Made by a program: the position numbers and the translations under genes. Under the pieces are notes generated by a model. That model searched no databases. It had not been told where the DNA came from and saw only the letters and a list, made by a program, of their open reading frames with translations. Shown here in pieces: positions 36,401 to 46,649 of a DNA stretch of 64,000 nucleotides; within the stretch, counting starts at the first letter, position 1; the number at the start of each line of letters is the position of its first letter. The stretch is from Branchiostoma lanceolatum. Its lineage: Eukaryota; Chordata; Leptocardii; Amphioxiformes; Branchiostomatidae. The stretch is from assembly GCF_035083965.1 (NCBI RefSeq), contig NC_089727.1, positions 13,521,501 through 13,585,500 on the forward strand, read 5' to 3'.

Positions 36401-39400
36401 CTATATAGAGGGCTCCATCAGAGGGACATTGTGCTAGCCTGGTATCCAAATCTATTAGCTCCCGAATCTCCTCTATTTGAGGAGAGGAGACTCGGGAGCT
36501 ATAATAGGTTTGGATACCAGGCTACCATTGTGTAGTGTTCAACAATGATCATATATTGTCGTTAATTATAAGTGATTGACATCGTACCTTTGAGTATCGG
36601 TAGGCAGTCCCACACAGGTAGCGTCCCCAGGCCGGCGTACTGCCCTAGCGCCAGCTCAATGAAAAACATGGGTATCCCAGCAAGCAACAGCATGATGACG
36701 TATGGGATAAGGAAGGCTCCTGTAAACAATAGAGATTTTGTTTTTACAAATGCCGTCATACAAAGTTCAAGAACTGTATACATGTAGCTAGCGGAAGATT
36801 TATAGTCTCTAACTATAAGTAACATGGAGATACAATCTAGAGAGTCCCTGAACAACTGTTTAAAGCAGAGACAGAAGAGAGTGTTTCCGTTGCTGATCAA
36901 GTCAAAACGTAATAAAGGTATATCAATAAGCCGTACCAGCCTTCGTTGGCCTTTTGATGCATCAATGATGATCTCTTTATCATTATCTATAGGGAAGTCT
37001 TTAACAACAGTATGTCTAAGTAACTGGGCAGATCTTTGTTACCGAAGTTGATTTGATGCAAATCATTGTTTAGAGATATATCTACCTCCTGCCATAGAGG
37101 ATCAGGGAAAATATCTAGCATTGTCTGGTTGCGATAAGCAGACAATCAATGTATCCTGCAATATGTATTTATTCTTGAAATCAAATTGCAAAAGCAATTG
37201 CTACTTTACCTCCACCGTTGCGATAGCAGAGATACGGAAACCGCCATATGTTGCCCAGACCCACACAGTAGCCAATCATGGAGAGGAGATAATCCACTTT
37301 GGCGCTCCATTGGTCTCTCGTAGGGGTTTCCTCATCGCTGGATTTCTCGGCAGCTTCAGCATCCTGCGTCAAAGGAAAAATGTACATTGATATCTTCTTA
37401 TCAGTTTGGAAGGGAACACACAGATCCTATAACGTATAAAGGTAAAAACAATGTCTAGTCTAATCTCCAAGCAGATCTCCACGGGGGTAAAATCGTATCA
37501 TCCAACCAGAATCTTCAGCCAGCCCCAGAGATCTGCTTGGAGATTATGTTCAGTCTACAGATCTGTCTGATGTTTCTTCGTACATTACAGAGGTTTGACG
37601 TGTTTTTTGGGGACAGTGGCTAATGACTAGTCCCACGTTTTTTTAAGATTAGTGGGTTTGGTGATTTTTGTAGAAATGTAGTTCATTGTAGGATTTCTAG
37701 ACCGTGAAAGCTCGGGGAAATTATAGCAACAGTTTCTTTCAGCATCATAATGATGGCATTCAATTTTGAGATGAAATGAAATGTATTTCATTTTCCACTG
37801 CGCCCATTATGTAACAAAACTTGCAGAGTCTACCGTATCTATAATTGTTTGCAGGTGTTGCCCACCTCCATATGTCTGTTATATGGCATGAGACAATCAT
37901 AGCGGTTCGTCAATTATGCAAATTATGATTGAGGAATATTAAAAGTAAAGATTGGCAAAACCCGACGTGTTGACTTGTAACTTTTTCTTTTATCCGCTTT
38001 TTAAATGGCTTAAAAATACAAAAATACAACTCTATATAACACGCGAACAATACATGCACAGGCGTACCCCCAAAGGACTGCTTCCTCGAAATCTGAAATG
38101 ACTAATTTTTGACTCACCAAAAAAGATTGATAAACATGTTGTATGACATGGTGGGACAATCAATATCATTTTTTGTTGTTGTCAAACAAGTCAAGTCTAG
38201 TTTCATCCGGGTGATAAGAGTACCACCTTCTTGGTCCAGAGGAAGACACAGAATGTTTGGGGCCATCCTTGTACCTTGTGGCATAGATGACAATCGACAA
38301 AACGTATTAGGTTAGTAGCCTCCTTTGCAGGCTTCCCGGGCAGCGCCGGCGTTTGTTTTGGGGGGGGGGGATGCTGATTCGCGATTTTCAACTTATCGGG
38401 ACCGTATCTGCTTGGGGGACCGTATCTGCTAGGGGACCGTATCTGCTTGGAACCCGTAATCACTGATATGGCAATTATTGCCAAAATAAACGCCGGAGCT
38501 GCCCGGGAAGCCTACAAAGGAGGCTATCAGTTAGTTGCTTCATGCTAGGGTATCATATATGATCATGTGTCCATCAGATAACATTCATCCAACGTTACGA
38601 AGGAAAATAAAGCGTTCAGTGTAGACTACCCAAGCGGTATTTAAACCAAGTTATTCATCGTTCCGTTAAAAAACTTTGCCTTTCTATATATGCTTGAATC
38701 TCCTCAAGGTTTGGTGTTCACGGAGGTTTCTTGGTGGGAGGCATGATGTTCAACACGTTCTTGTGATAATAGATCAACTGGGGTAGGTTCAAAGCTAGAA
38801 TACTAGATTTGGTGAACTCCCTGACACACTCCCACCTGTGACCAGTACGAAATCGGACACCACGTAAGTTGCTCATCTGTCATGTGCTGACGAGGTATAG
38901 AGTGACAAGCGGGCGGACGGATTCCTGAAATTCCTATGGAATTCTGGGAATTCTTGCAGAACGGGCGTAAAATATACTATCAAGCTTGCTCCTAAAGCTT
39001 CGCTAAAAAATCGAGAAATATTTTCGGAGTACTCATCATCATCACAATGCTTGTCCTTTTGTTGTTGAATAATCCAACTGAGATCTGCCCATAACAAGTA
39101 TTCAAGACAGAACAATAGCTACTACAGCCTATTAATTAAAACTAAAAGATCTGTCAGTCAAACCTAGTCGGCTAGGTACCGATTATCCGACCAAACAACC
39201 CAATTCCCTGGAGCATGACCACACCCCTTTACAAACCAATTCCCCAAAAACCACTCCCTCGGGTGGTGGTTGAGACCAGGTTTGATAGTATTTAACTACA
39301 CCGGTGCCAGTTATTCTGAGGTGACCATTTGGAAAAATTATCGGGTTGTTTCAAAGTAACAGTCATGCTCGGGTCACTTCACCACTTCGCTCTGTAATTA

Positions 39401-42400
39401 TCTTCCACCTCAAAGGTCCTTTGTTGTACATTTCATGCCCCCAGGGGCTAGGTACAGGTCGAAAAACGGGCTAGGTACAGGTCGAAAAACGGGCTAGGTA
39501 CAGGTCGAGAAACGTATGATTTAACAAACATGTACTAGTACATGTAACAAGTATACATGCACGAATAAAACATACATGTAACGTTACATCGTACATAAGA
39601 TCAATAGTGTTACACTAAGATAGCCGAGCACAGTGAACTTTTTCTCAGGCGCTACTTTATGCATGCGATAATATCTCTTCTACAGGGTTTAGACAAGGCA
39701 TACATTACCAGAGGGAGAGAGGACCTCCTATATCTGGAGCATTTGCACACTTAATTGTTTGCGTGGGCAAGAGAATAAGGCGGGAAAGCACATAGCACAA
39801 TTGGCCCTGCCACATTCGTCAGATTGTGACAGAAAACAAAGGGCTTTCTCGGAAACAGAGACTAATGTACGAAATTTTGTTGTCTCAAGATGGAGATGTT
39901 GTCGTAAATCATTGTCATGGACGTACGACGAATGTGACCAAGTTCTATAGAGATATCTGTTTGGTGGACTCTGTCAGCGGCATGAGGATTCTTGGTACTA
40001 TGTAGACTAGCCTGACGAATCGCGCTCCTATTGGCCAGCCGGTCCTGTGGGTGGGGGTCAGTAACCTCCGGCCGAGAGCTTGTGTAAGCACGGGCTACTA
40101 TGTAGTCAGGGTAGCGCGCGATTTTCAAATTTACCGTGAAAATGGTACGAAACGGCCCAAGGGAGCACGTACAGGACAGATTATCAAATGATCCGTTGAT
40201 CACCATTAACACCACGTTATACCGGTCGTACAGGGTGGACTCACACATTGAAAATCATTGAACAGTAATTATATTCCTTATCGCGGCCATTTTACATATC
40301 AAGTCATCTTACAGACAATGAGCGTATGATGCTCCAGTTTCGTCATGGAAAAACATTCGGTTGTCCAAAATCCTTCTTAGTGAGTCAAAAACTCGATCAT
40401 CGTCAGTTGTCAAGGCATGATTAATATATATTGAAAGACCTTTATTGTACATTTATGCTTAAACAAGCTAAGTACAGGTCATGGTGATAAGCAAAGGACT
40501 ACATACAGTGGTGATAATATAACGAAATATAATGAGATATCTTACTGTGTCTAATAGGACTAATCTATACTTGTCTACTGTTTACAGGTTCGACTTCTTC
40601 TCGCTTCATAAGGCAATTGTAGATGTATGTAGATATGGAACTCGTAATACATGGTTTGTTCAGTTTCATTATTAATAGGAATTTTTCAGTGCTGTTTATA
40701 TATTTAAAACTAGGGAACTTATCTTGTATATAAGTATAAAGGATATTTCTCTCATCGTTATATAATGTACATTCCACAACAAAATGTCTTTCGTCCTCAA
40801 TTCTATCTAAATTACAAAATTGACAAATTCTTTCTTGCAGAGGAATGCGGTTGTGTCTGCCCTTTTCAATGTTCAGTTTGTGTGAACTTATCCGAAGTTT
40901 TGTGATTGCTGTTTTGTGTCGAGAGTTTGTAATGTTTAGATATTTCTCCTCGTGGTAAGTATTCTTAAATAATCTGTACGTTCGTAATTTGTTATTGTTT
41001 CGCATTTCTGTTGTAAAATGTTGGAAATACATATCTTTCAAACGTTGGTGAATGGATGGAATAATCTGAGAAGAATTTAAAAAAAGATTCTGGGGTGAAT
41101 GCCATACATAGGCAAAACCACATTCCTCAAGTGTCTTGCGGACTCCCGAAGCCCAGCATTTAGCCCCTGATGTATCTAAATCAAGTTGACACAAAAGGGC
41201 GTCTGCTGAAAGGCTGTCAGCTGGCACGTTCTGGCGTATTCTAATATAGTGTTTTATAGCGTTCAGGGAAGCTTCTAATCTAAGGGGGTATCTCCCCAAT
41301 TCCGCCATCACAGCTAGATTACATGCAGACTTGGGGACTTTTAATGTTTGTTTGCAGAATTTTAAGTGAATGGCTTCAATTGGGGATGATTTTGGACTTT
41401 TGAAAGATCCCCAGATTTCAGACCCATACAACAATATCGGTTTTACACATGCATCAAAGACTTTGTTTTTAACGGAAATTGTAGGATCGGCTTGGTGAAG
41501 AGATTGATTGATTCCAAAGAGGGCTCTTGAGCCTTTGCTGTGTAAGTATTTGTTGTTTGCCTTGAACGTGCCAGCTGAGTTTACAACAATACCCAAATAA
41601 CAATAGTTTGTCACAACATCTATAACATTATTACTAAACAAGAAATAACAGTCTTTAGGCAGACGGCCTCCCTTTGTAAAGACAATTACTTTCGTTTTCT
41701 TGAGATTAACATTCAAATGCCATGATTTACAATAGTTTTCTAATTTGTCTAAAGATGTTTGCAGTCCCCGTTGGGTTTCAGAGAAAAGCACTAGGTCATC
41801 TGCATATAATAAACAAGACACTTTCTTATTATGTAAAGTAGGAGGGTTACAAATACCATCATCAAACGCATCTGCTAAATCACTTATGAATAGATTAAAC
41901 AATGTTGGACTCAAGTTACAGCCTTGACGAACCCCACAGTTAGTTACAAAAGTTTCAGTTAGACCTTGGCTAGTTTTTACACAATTTGTTGTTTTGGAAT
42001 ACATGTCTTTAATAGTAAGCAAAAATTTACCCCCTATTCCAAGTTTATTCAATTTCAGCAAGAGACCCTCTCTCCAAACCGAGTCAAAGGCCTTGCTAAA
42101 ATCTACAAAACATGCATAGAGTCGTTTATTCCTGCTTAGATATCTGCTTACTAAAGTAGACAATACAAAAATGTTATCAGTTGTTCTAAATTTCTTTCTA
42201 AAACCGGCCTGTTGGGGTTTGAAAAGGCTGTAATGTTCTGCATAGTTAACAAGACGTGTATTTAAGATAGATGAGAATAGCTTTCCCAGACAACTAATTA
42301 TTGATATTCCCCGATAGTTGTCTGGGAGCGCGGTGTCTCCAGATTTATGAATAGGGACAATATGACAACGTGACCATTCTTTAGGATAGTAACCATTTCG

Positions 42401-44352
42401 TAGACAGGAGTTGAAGATATGTAGAAGTGGTTTCTTTAAAATAAGCTTTCCGCATTTTAGCATCTCATTTAAGACCATGTCGTCACAACTTGATTTATTA
42501 TTTTTCAAGTGAGATATGGCTAAGTCCAATTCTTTCTCTGTTATGGAGGAGTCCAATATGGAGCTGTCCATATTTGGGACAGAAGGAAGACAAGTGTCCA
42601 CGGAATCAGTGGCTGAGGCGTCTACATTACTGTTGTTATCTGTTGAATGTTTGTTGAGGTTACTAAAGTGTTGTAGCCAAGTTTCGTCTGAGATTTGGTT
42701 GCTTACAGGTGTTTTTTCTGGTTTTAGCTTGTTTACCAAGTTCCAGAAAGCAGTTGGGTTAGTTTCTCTAAGGGACGATAGCTGGTTCATAATTTGCTGA
42801 TGAAAGTCACGCTTTTTCTTTTTAACCAGTTTCTTGTATTCTTTTTTTGTTTTAAAGAACCTTCCTCGTATTTCTGAGTTCAATGGGTTTTTTTCAAGTA
42901 AGGAAGCCAAGTTTTTAATTTCACGTTTCATTTCCGTGCAACTTTTGTCAAACCATCGTTTGTTTTGTTTTTTTCGTACATGTTTTCTTTTTCTTTTCAG
43001 ACTCAAGCATTCATGGCCAGCATCCCTCAACAATGAGCTAAATTCAGAGACAATGTTTTCAATTTGATCTGGGGTGGCTGCATTGTTGAGATTTTCGTGT
43101 GAAATAGCATGTAGCCTTTGTAAGATGCGAGGTTGGCTTATAGATTGGAAAAAGTTTTTGGCTGATGTTTCGTTCCAGCCAAATCGTTTAGGAGCTGGTC
43201 TAACATTACAGGTTTTATGTTTTTCCTTAACACGATGTCCAGCAGATTTGGAGTGGATAAACACCGACAACATACAATGGTCAGAGAACATATTTAGGGG
43301 ATTGACACGAAATAATAAAATGTGTTTTAAGAAGGATTGGCTAGAGAGCATATAATCGACAGTGCTACTACCGTTTGGTTGATAGCAAGTAAACTTTCCT
43401 TGGAGATCACCTGCTACCCTACCGTTTAGTATTGACAGGTTAGCTTGGATACAGAGGTCACAGATTAGTCTACCAAATTTGTTTGGGGGTGCCTTGTCCA
43501 TATGCTGCCGGTCCGAATTGAAGTTTGAATTTACAATTTGATTTGCGTCGTCATGAATATCATTCTCGACATAGTCATGCAGATCACCGAAACGAGAGTT
43601 AAGATCTCCCCCGAGAAGAATAAATCCTTGTGTGCTGAGGCTGGATATTTCGCTTTCTAAAATATCTAAAACATGATTTTCGGAGATTTTATGCGTGGTG
43701 GATGAACTAGGGCTAATGTACACAGAACAAATAAATAGGTCTTTAGACAATCCTAAAAGTTCGCGATCCACTCGCACCCAGAGAATATCTGAAGATTTGG
43801 ATGGAACTTTCCTTACGTGATTTTTATATTCATTTCTGTAGAAAAAGATAATACCCCCCGACGAGCGTTTCGCTCGTTTACTCTTGGTTCTGTGTAGGTG
43901 TAAATAGCTGTAATTTGGAACGTCAATTTTTGAGTTATCTGTAGTCCATGTTTCCAGAAGCGAAAAGAAATCAAATTTGTTAATACGCGCTAAAAAATCT
44001 ACGTCTTCTAATTTCGACCCTAAGCCATGAATATTCCAAATGCCGAAGCTCTTGTTTCCGCCATTTGGGAACGTTTTCATCTCGAATAATGTATGATTGT
44101 GCAAGTAAAAATCGTGTCTCTACCTTATTCCTCAATATAACATTTCAACTTCAAGGTGGCTAGCAAAATCTAAATAGCAAAAATCTAAAAACGTTGGTTA
44201 AACTATTTGAAAGAAGAAACAAACTTGAAAAAAGTGATCAAATAAATAGTATAAGATAATGAGGGAAATAATCCCTTTTGATGAATTGCAGTTTGTGAAA
44301 TGAATAAGTAAGTAACCTACTAGTATGATTGAATAAACTTGTGGAATTCTAC

Positions 44353-44399
<47 letters not shown>

Positions 44400-45621
44400 G
44401 CATATATATACATATATACACACACACACACATACATATATATGCTATTCATAAAAAATCCTACCACCTAGGAAACATGGGTGGCCACAACATATTGGGA
44501 TGCCAGGACCAGGGTGGTGGTGGCGCGTTGCGGGGCTGGATGTTGGGCCGGGTAGGAGGAGGTCCCCATGAAGCAGCAGGTGGTGGTGACACGGCAGGGC
44601 CGGTGGGTGGGGGGTGACTCCAGTGTCCAGGTGGAGGGGGGTGACTCCAGGGTCCGGGCGGAGGGGGGTGACTCCAGGGTTCGGGTGGAGGGGGGTGACT
44701 CCAGGGTCCGGGCGGAGGGGGGTGACTCCAGGGTCCAACATGACGTCTCGGTAGGTTGGAAGGATGATCCTTCGTTGTAGGAACAGAGAAATCTGTCTTC
44801 CGTCGCCCAAGGGAGATGTCCAACAGACAATCGAGGTCGTGTTACCAACAATGTCGTTTTTGTCCAATTGATTGGTGTAGAGTAGTCTTGTTGTGGACAT
44901 AAAAAGGTCCATAGAGCAATATTGGTCATATAAAGTGACAATGTTTTCGCACAACATATCTATATTCCTTTTGGATCACACAAAATCTCAACGTAACCAA
45001 ACACCTAGCCTCCACCAGCCCTTCCTATGGGGATATGGATCGTAGAATTCGGCAAAAAAAGGGAATAATTGGCCAGTAGAGTCAGTCCACGGTCAAGTTG
45101 ATAACTGCGCCTGCGAATGAAACCCTCCGGTGGCCAAACTGAGTCCCCAGGCAAATTCTCCCTATACTATATAGCCGGCGTGGTCAGTCTGGTAGAGACT
45201 ACCACACACCCGAGTGGAACAGCGCGTGGGCCGTCAACCACTTGTTCGGACCACGCCTTGCCTGGAGCGTGTGTTTATAAAGGTACATTCTTCCCGCCAA
45301 AGCAGTTGATCTGTACTATATGTGCTATGTTAGAAACAAGTCCCAACTTATTGACGACGTTTGTAATTGTGGTTTTCAGCCGCAAACGTCGTCAATACAT
45401 TTTGAATTGTTTTAGCTCCCAAACAATTTTGAAAATCTCATTTACAAACGTTGCCAATAAGTTGGGACTTGTTTTGAGCATTCACACAATTTTGCTTACC
45501 TTTACTTTAACGGTTTTGCGACAAACTACTCCCTTGTTTACATACATCTTATCTGTTCGCATACCTTTGAGTTGCTGTACAGCAGTTCGTCTTTGACGTC
45601 TACGTCGTTCTTGGACTCCAT
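30456..45621 (-). CDS. SLC6A9: SLC6 sodium/chloride-dependent transporter, glycine-transporter-like, 624 aa
   Basis: Fourteen exons: 45565-45621, 37210-37363, 36588-36719, 35974-36202, 35364-35496, 34802-34936, 34549-34652, 33793-33917, 33319-33431, 32437-32568, 31888-31987, 31550-31650, 31039-31206, 30456-30647 (1875 nt, all phases agree). It is a plasma-membrane, 12-TM symporter. TM1 reads [20 protein letters not shown]; Gly54 where monoamine carriers have Asp indicates an amino-acid substrate. Extracellular loop 2 has Cys155/Cys164 and three N-glycosylation sequons (NRT, NTT, NFT). [31 protein letters not shown] and the tail [14 protein letters not shown] resemble GlyT1/GlyT2 most; proline-transporter-like is the alternative. 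The first exon ([19 protein letters not shown]) is assigned by phase, donor and composition. Intron 1 (8.2 kb) holds a whole LINE. Confidence 0.9.
31775..31864. mobile_element. Palindromic MITE with exact 9-bp TSD (TAGCCTGG family)
   Basis: A 90-bp hairpin, TAGCCTGTGTGCCATCTGAT... against ...ATCGGATGGTACCCAGGTTA, with CGGGGCTCC arms. It is flanked by GTGAAAGAG at 31766-31774 and 31865-31873. It sits in the intron between SLC6 exons 11 and 12. Confidence 0.92.
34053..34188. mobile_element. Palindromic MITE (TAATCTCCAAGCAG family)
   Basis: Arms TAATCCCCAAGCAGATCTAC and its near-complement GTAGATCTGCTTGGAGATTA pair over about 55 bp. Flanks CAATCCGTG and CAATACGTA agree at 7 of 9 positions, a decayed 9-bp target duplication. 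In the intron between SLC6 exons 7 and 8. Confidence 0.88.
34270..34420. repeat. Interspersed repeat (CAGACAGA-type), copy
   Basis: CCACCTATCAAATATCATAA, TCGACTTATACTGCCCACAA, GACAGACAGACG, CGAAAACATATTATCTTCTT follow the same order as at 48050-48330 and 51790-52046: 'ACCAAATATCAT..GATCCATC', a stop-like 'TTGAGTTATGCTGAC', a CA/CAGA microsatellite, then 'AACCTTCTTGCCGAAGGT'. An unnamed dispersed element. Confidence 0.6.
35648..35834. mobile_element. Palindromic MITE with exact 9-bp TSD (TAGTCTCC family)
   Basis: 187 bp whose arms (TAGTCTCCAAGCAGACCTAC...) pair almost perfectly, with an inner TAGCCAACCCAAG / CTTGGGTTGGCTA palindrome. It is flanked by TACAACTAC at 35639-35647 and 35835-35843. 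In the intron between SLC6 exons 4 and 5. Confidence 0.93.
36435..36524. mobile_element. Palindromic MITE (TAGCCTGG family)
   Basis: A 90-bp hairpin with TAGCCTGGTATCCAAA ends and CTCCCGA.TCTCCTCT inner arms. Flanks ACATTGTGC and CCATTGTGT agree at 7 of 9 positions, a decayed 9-bp duplication. In the intron between SLC6 exons 3 and 4. Confidence 0.9.
37461..37546. mobile_element. Short MITE (TAATCTCCAAGCAG family)
   Basis: 86 bp bounded by TAATCTCCAAGCAGATCT and AGATCTGCTTGGAGATTA, with perfect 18-bp terminal repeats and a non-palindromic centre. Flanks TGTCTAGTC / TGTTCAGTC agree at 7 of 9. In SLC6 intron 1 next to exon 2. Confidence 0.88.
38316..38526. mobile_element. Palindromic MITE (TAGCCTCC family) with internal triplicated motif
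   Basis: 211 bp. Terminal TAGCCTCCTTTG.AGGCTTCC and CGGGCAGC.CCGGCGTTT arms pair over about 45 bp. The centre has a G run and three copies of GGACCGTATCTGCT. Terminal bases match the MITE at 29496. The target duplication is unclear. In SLC6 intron 1. Confidence 0.85.
39158..39285. mobile_element. Possible short inverted-repeat element
   Basis: TCAAACCTAGTC at 39158-39169 and GACCAGGTTTGA at 39274-39285 are 12-bp inverted repeats with one mismatch. No target duplication was found. Confidence 0.35.
39418..39512. repeat. Three-copy 23-bp tandem repeat within a LINE-tail-like segment
   Basis: GGGCTAGGTACAGGTCGAAA-AAC occurs three times, after CCTTTGTTGTACATTTCATG. That phrase resembles the LINE 3' tail (CCTTTATTGTACATTTATGC...CTAAGTACAGGTC at 40438). 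Probably an expansion within a LINE tail. Confidence 0.6.
40434..44104 (-). mobile_element. Non-LTR retrotransposon (LINE), apparently intact ORF
   Basis: The element lies in SLC6 intron 1, in the same orientation as the host gene. Its 3' end (minus strand) is AT-rich, finishing near ACAATAAAGGTCTTTCAA. The 5' boundary above 44104 is not defined, and no ORF1 was seen before an AT microsatellite at 44355. Related 3' fragments occur at 28290-28620, 29160-29225 and 39418-39512. Confidence 0.9.
40565..44080 (-). CDS. LINE polyprotein: AP-like endonuclease and reverse transcriptase
   Basis: The ATG at 44080 gives 1171 residues with no stop or frameshift. An N-terminal endonuclease/exonuclease/phosphatase domain has the catalytic set WNIHGLG, LLETW, GGDLNSR, TVDYML and FSDHCML. 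The central reverse transcriptase has [38 protein letters not shown] and [12 protein letters not shown]. The C-terminus has a CCHC-type knuckle, [14 protein letters not shown]. The protein nicks target DNA and copies its own RNA by target-primed reverse transcription. No RNase H domain was seen. The clade (CR1/L2/jockey-like) cannot be settled by eye. An open frame in the upstream direction begins at a non-ATG codon and was not used. Confidence 0.93.
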   Translation of the reverse strand: MKTFPNGGNKSFGIWNIHGLGSKLEDVDFLARINKFDFFSLLETWTTDNSKIDVPNYSYLHLHRTKSKRAKRSSGGIIFFYRNEYKNHVRKVPSKSSDILWVRVDRELLGLSKDLFICSVYISPSSSTTHKISENHVLDILESEISSLSTQGFILLGGDLNSRFGDLHDYVENDIHDDANQIVNSNFNSDRQHMDKAPPNKFGRLICDLCIQANLSILNGRVAGDLQGKFTCYQPNGSSTVDYMLSSQSFLKHILLFRVNPLNMFSDHCMLSVFIHSKSAGHRVKEKHKTCNVRPAPKRFGWNETSAKNFFQSISQPRILQRLHAISHENLNNAATPDQIENIVSEFSSLLRDAGHECLSLKRKRKHVRKKQNKRWFDKSCTEMKREIKNLASLLEKNPLNSEIRGRFFKTKKEYKKLVKKKKRDFHQQIMNQLSSLRETNPTAFWNLVNKLKPEKTPVSNQISDETWLQHFSNLNKHSTDNNSNVDASATDSVDTCLPSVPNMDSSILDSSITEKELDLAISHLKNNKSSCDDMVLNEMLKCGKLILKKPLLHIFNSCLRNGYYPKEWSRCHIVPIHKSGDTALPDNYRGISIISCLGKLFSSILNTRLVNYAEHYSLFKPQQAGFRKKFRTTDNIFVLSTLVSRYLSRNKRLYACFVDFSKAFDSVWREGLLLKLNKLGIGGKFLLTIKDMYSKTTNCVKTSQGLTETFVTNCGVRQGCNLSPTLFNLFISDLADAFDDGICNPPTLHNKKVSCLLYADDLVLFSETQRGLQTSLDKLENYCKSWHLNVNLKKTKVIVFTKGGRLPKDCYFLFSNNVIDVVTNYCYLGIVVNSAGTFKANNKYLHSKGSRALFGINQSLHQADPTISVKNKVFDACVKPILLYGSEIWGSFKSPKSSPIEAIHLKFCKQTLKVPKSACNLAVMAELGRYPLRLEASLNAIKHYIRIRQNVPADSLSADALLCQLDLDTSGAKCWASGVRKTLEECGFAYVWHSPQNLFLNSSQIIPSIHQRLKDMYFQHFTTEMRNNNKLRTYRLFKNTYHEEKYLNITNSRHKTAITKLRISSHKLNIEKGRHNRIPLQERICQFCNLDRIEDERHFVVECTLYNDERNILYTYIQDKFPSFKYINSTEKFLLIMKLNKPCITSSISTYIYNCLMKREEVEPVNSRQV
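44355..44445. repeat. (TA)n / (CA)n compound microsatellite
   Basis: Runs of TATATA, ACATATA and ACACAC. It abuts the 5' side of the LINE. Confidence 0.9.
44601..44736. repeat. G-rich 27-bp minisatellite
   Basis: About five copies of GGGTCCGGGCGGAGGGG GGTGACTCCA, 27 bp each. All frames are open because the unit is a multiple of three, producing artefactual ORFs (WSHPPPPGP on the minus strand). No ATG-initiated or family-matching protein was recognised. In SLC6 intron 1. Confidence 0.88.
45334..45474. mobile_element. 141-bp palindromic MITE
   Basis: Terminal AAACAAGTCCCAACTTATTG and its reverse complement extend to 33-bp arms with two mismatches. The left arm can also pair internally (GACGACGTTTG / CAAACGTCGTC). 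It lies about 90 bp downstream (in transcription) of SLC6 exon 1, in intron 1. Confidence 0.88.
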
Positions 45622-46441
45622 AGTTGCTTCACCGCGCTCCGAGGTCTGGAATGGAACAACAAGCTACCTCACGTGTCATCCAAAACGGCCGTCCTGCGCA
45701 TGTCTGAATGGCATCTTCCGTCATGGAAATTTCCATCGCAGGTTGAATAACAGCATTGTGATGACTATCATTGGCGCATTGGCGACGCCTAATTTATCGG
45801 TTGAAAAAACAGGTCTGCGCCTAGGGCAATGACCTTTCTGATCTTTCTATCTGGCCTTCTGGAGGACAGCTGGTGCTATTGCCTAGAACAATAACCTGTA
45901 CTCCCGCAATTGTTCAGGTAACTTAAATCTATATACGCCTGTGACAGTATAGGTTTCATAAAACCTCCTTTGTTGATAATAAAAGGTAGTCTTGCGGACC
46001 TGGTTGTCTACTGAGCTATTTTTACCATAATGATGTGCATACAAAGGAAATTGCTGTTGTGCCGGTTTGATCTAGGATGACTAAGGGGTATGCGGGATAA
46101 ACATGCGACTGTCTTCGCTGTTAGTGTCGAATTCCGGCCGGTGGGGGCAATAAGTCGAAGTGACCTAGAAAGACCATGTGAAGTGTTGATAATGATGGCA
46201 TATGGCGTCAAAATTCAAAGTAGGGATGTTTAATTGTTTATGTTTTAAAATGTCAGGTAACGATTTATGAAAAAAGTAGTGTCTAGTTAGAAATTCATTT
46301 GCTACTCAGTATCATCAGAAAAGATGACATTCAATATAAACGTCCGTTTCGATGAAATTAGGTCAACGATTCCATATCGCATATAGACAGCTTTCGTGTC
46401 GAGAACGCTTCAAAAACCAAGCTGTTGGTAACCGTTCTGTC

Positions 46442-46649
46442 TAATGCTTGGGTCACATTTCCCATCCGGCACCCGGCCGGGCTGTTTGCGGAAACGAAAA
46501 ATTAAAATTTATATCAATAAATATGCACAAGCTATGCTCTTGAATAATTTTTGGTAAGTTTTTTGTTTTTTGTTGTCTTTTATATCATACCTTGTGTTCC
46601 CAAACACTGCCCGACCGGGTCCCGGATTGAAAATGTGACCCAAGCATTA
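46442..46649. mobile_element. 208-bp MITE with perfect 19-bp terminal inverted repeats
   Basis: TAATGCTTGGGTCACATTT at 46442-46460 has an exact reverse complement at 46631-46649. The arms continue imperfectly (ATCCGG.ACCCGG.CGGGC) to about 60 bp around an AT-rich centre. The target duplication could be TA. It lies between the divergent SLC6 and ferritin genes. Confidence 0.88.

Noticed and set aside
39862..40248. 128-residue minus-strand ORF as an SLC6 first exon
   Set aside because: No phase-compatible donor to exon 2 and no SLC6 N-terminal character; the exon at 45565-45621 fits phase and donor.
44081..44104. LINE ORF beginning at 44104
   Set aside because: The codon is TTG; the first ATG is at 44080 and still includes the whole endonuclease domain.
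44445..44957. Proline-rich ORFs (WSHPPPPGP repeats) on the minus strand
   Set aside because: Produced by a 27-bp G-rich minisatellite that leaves several frames open; the frame starts with a non-ATG codon and matches no family.
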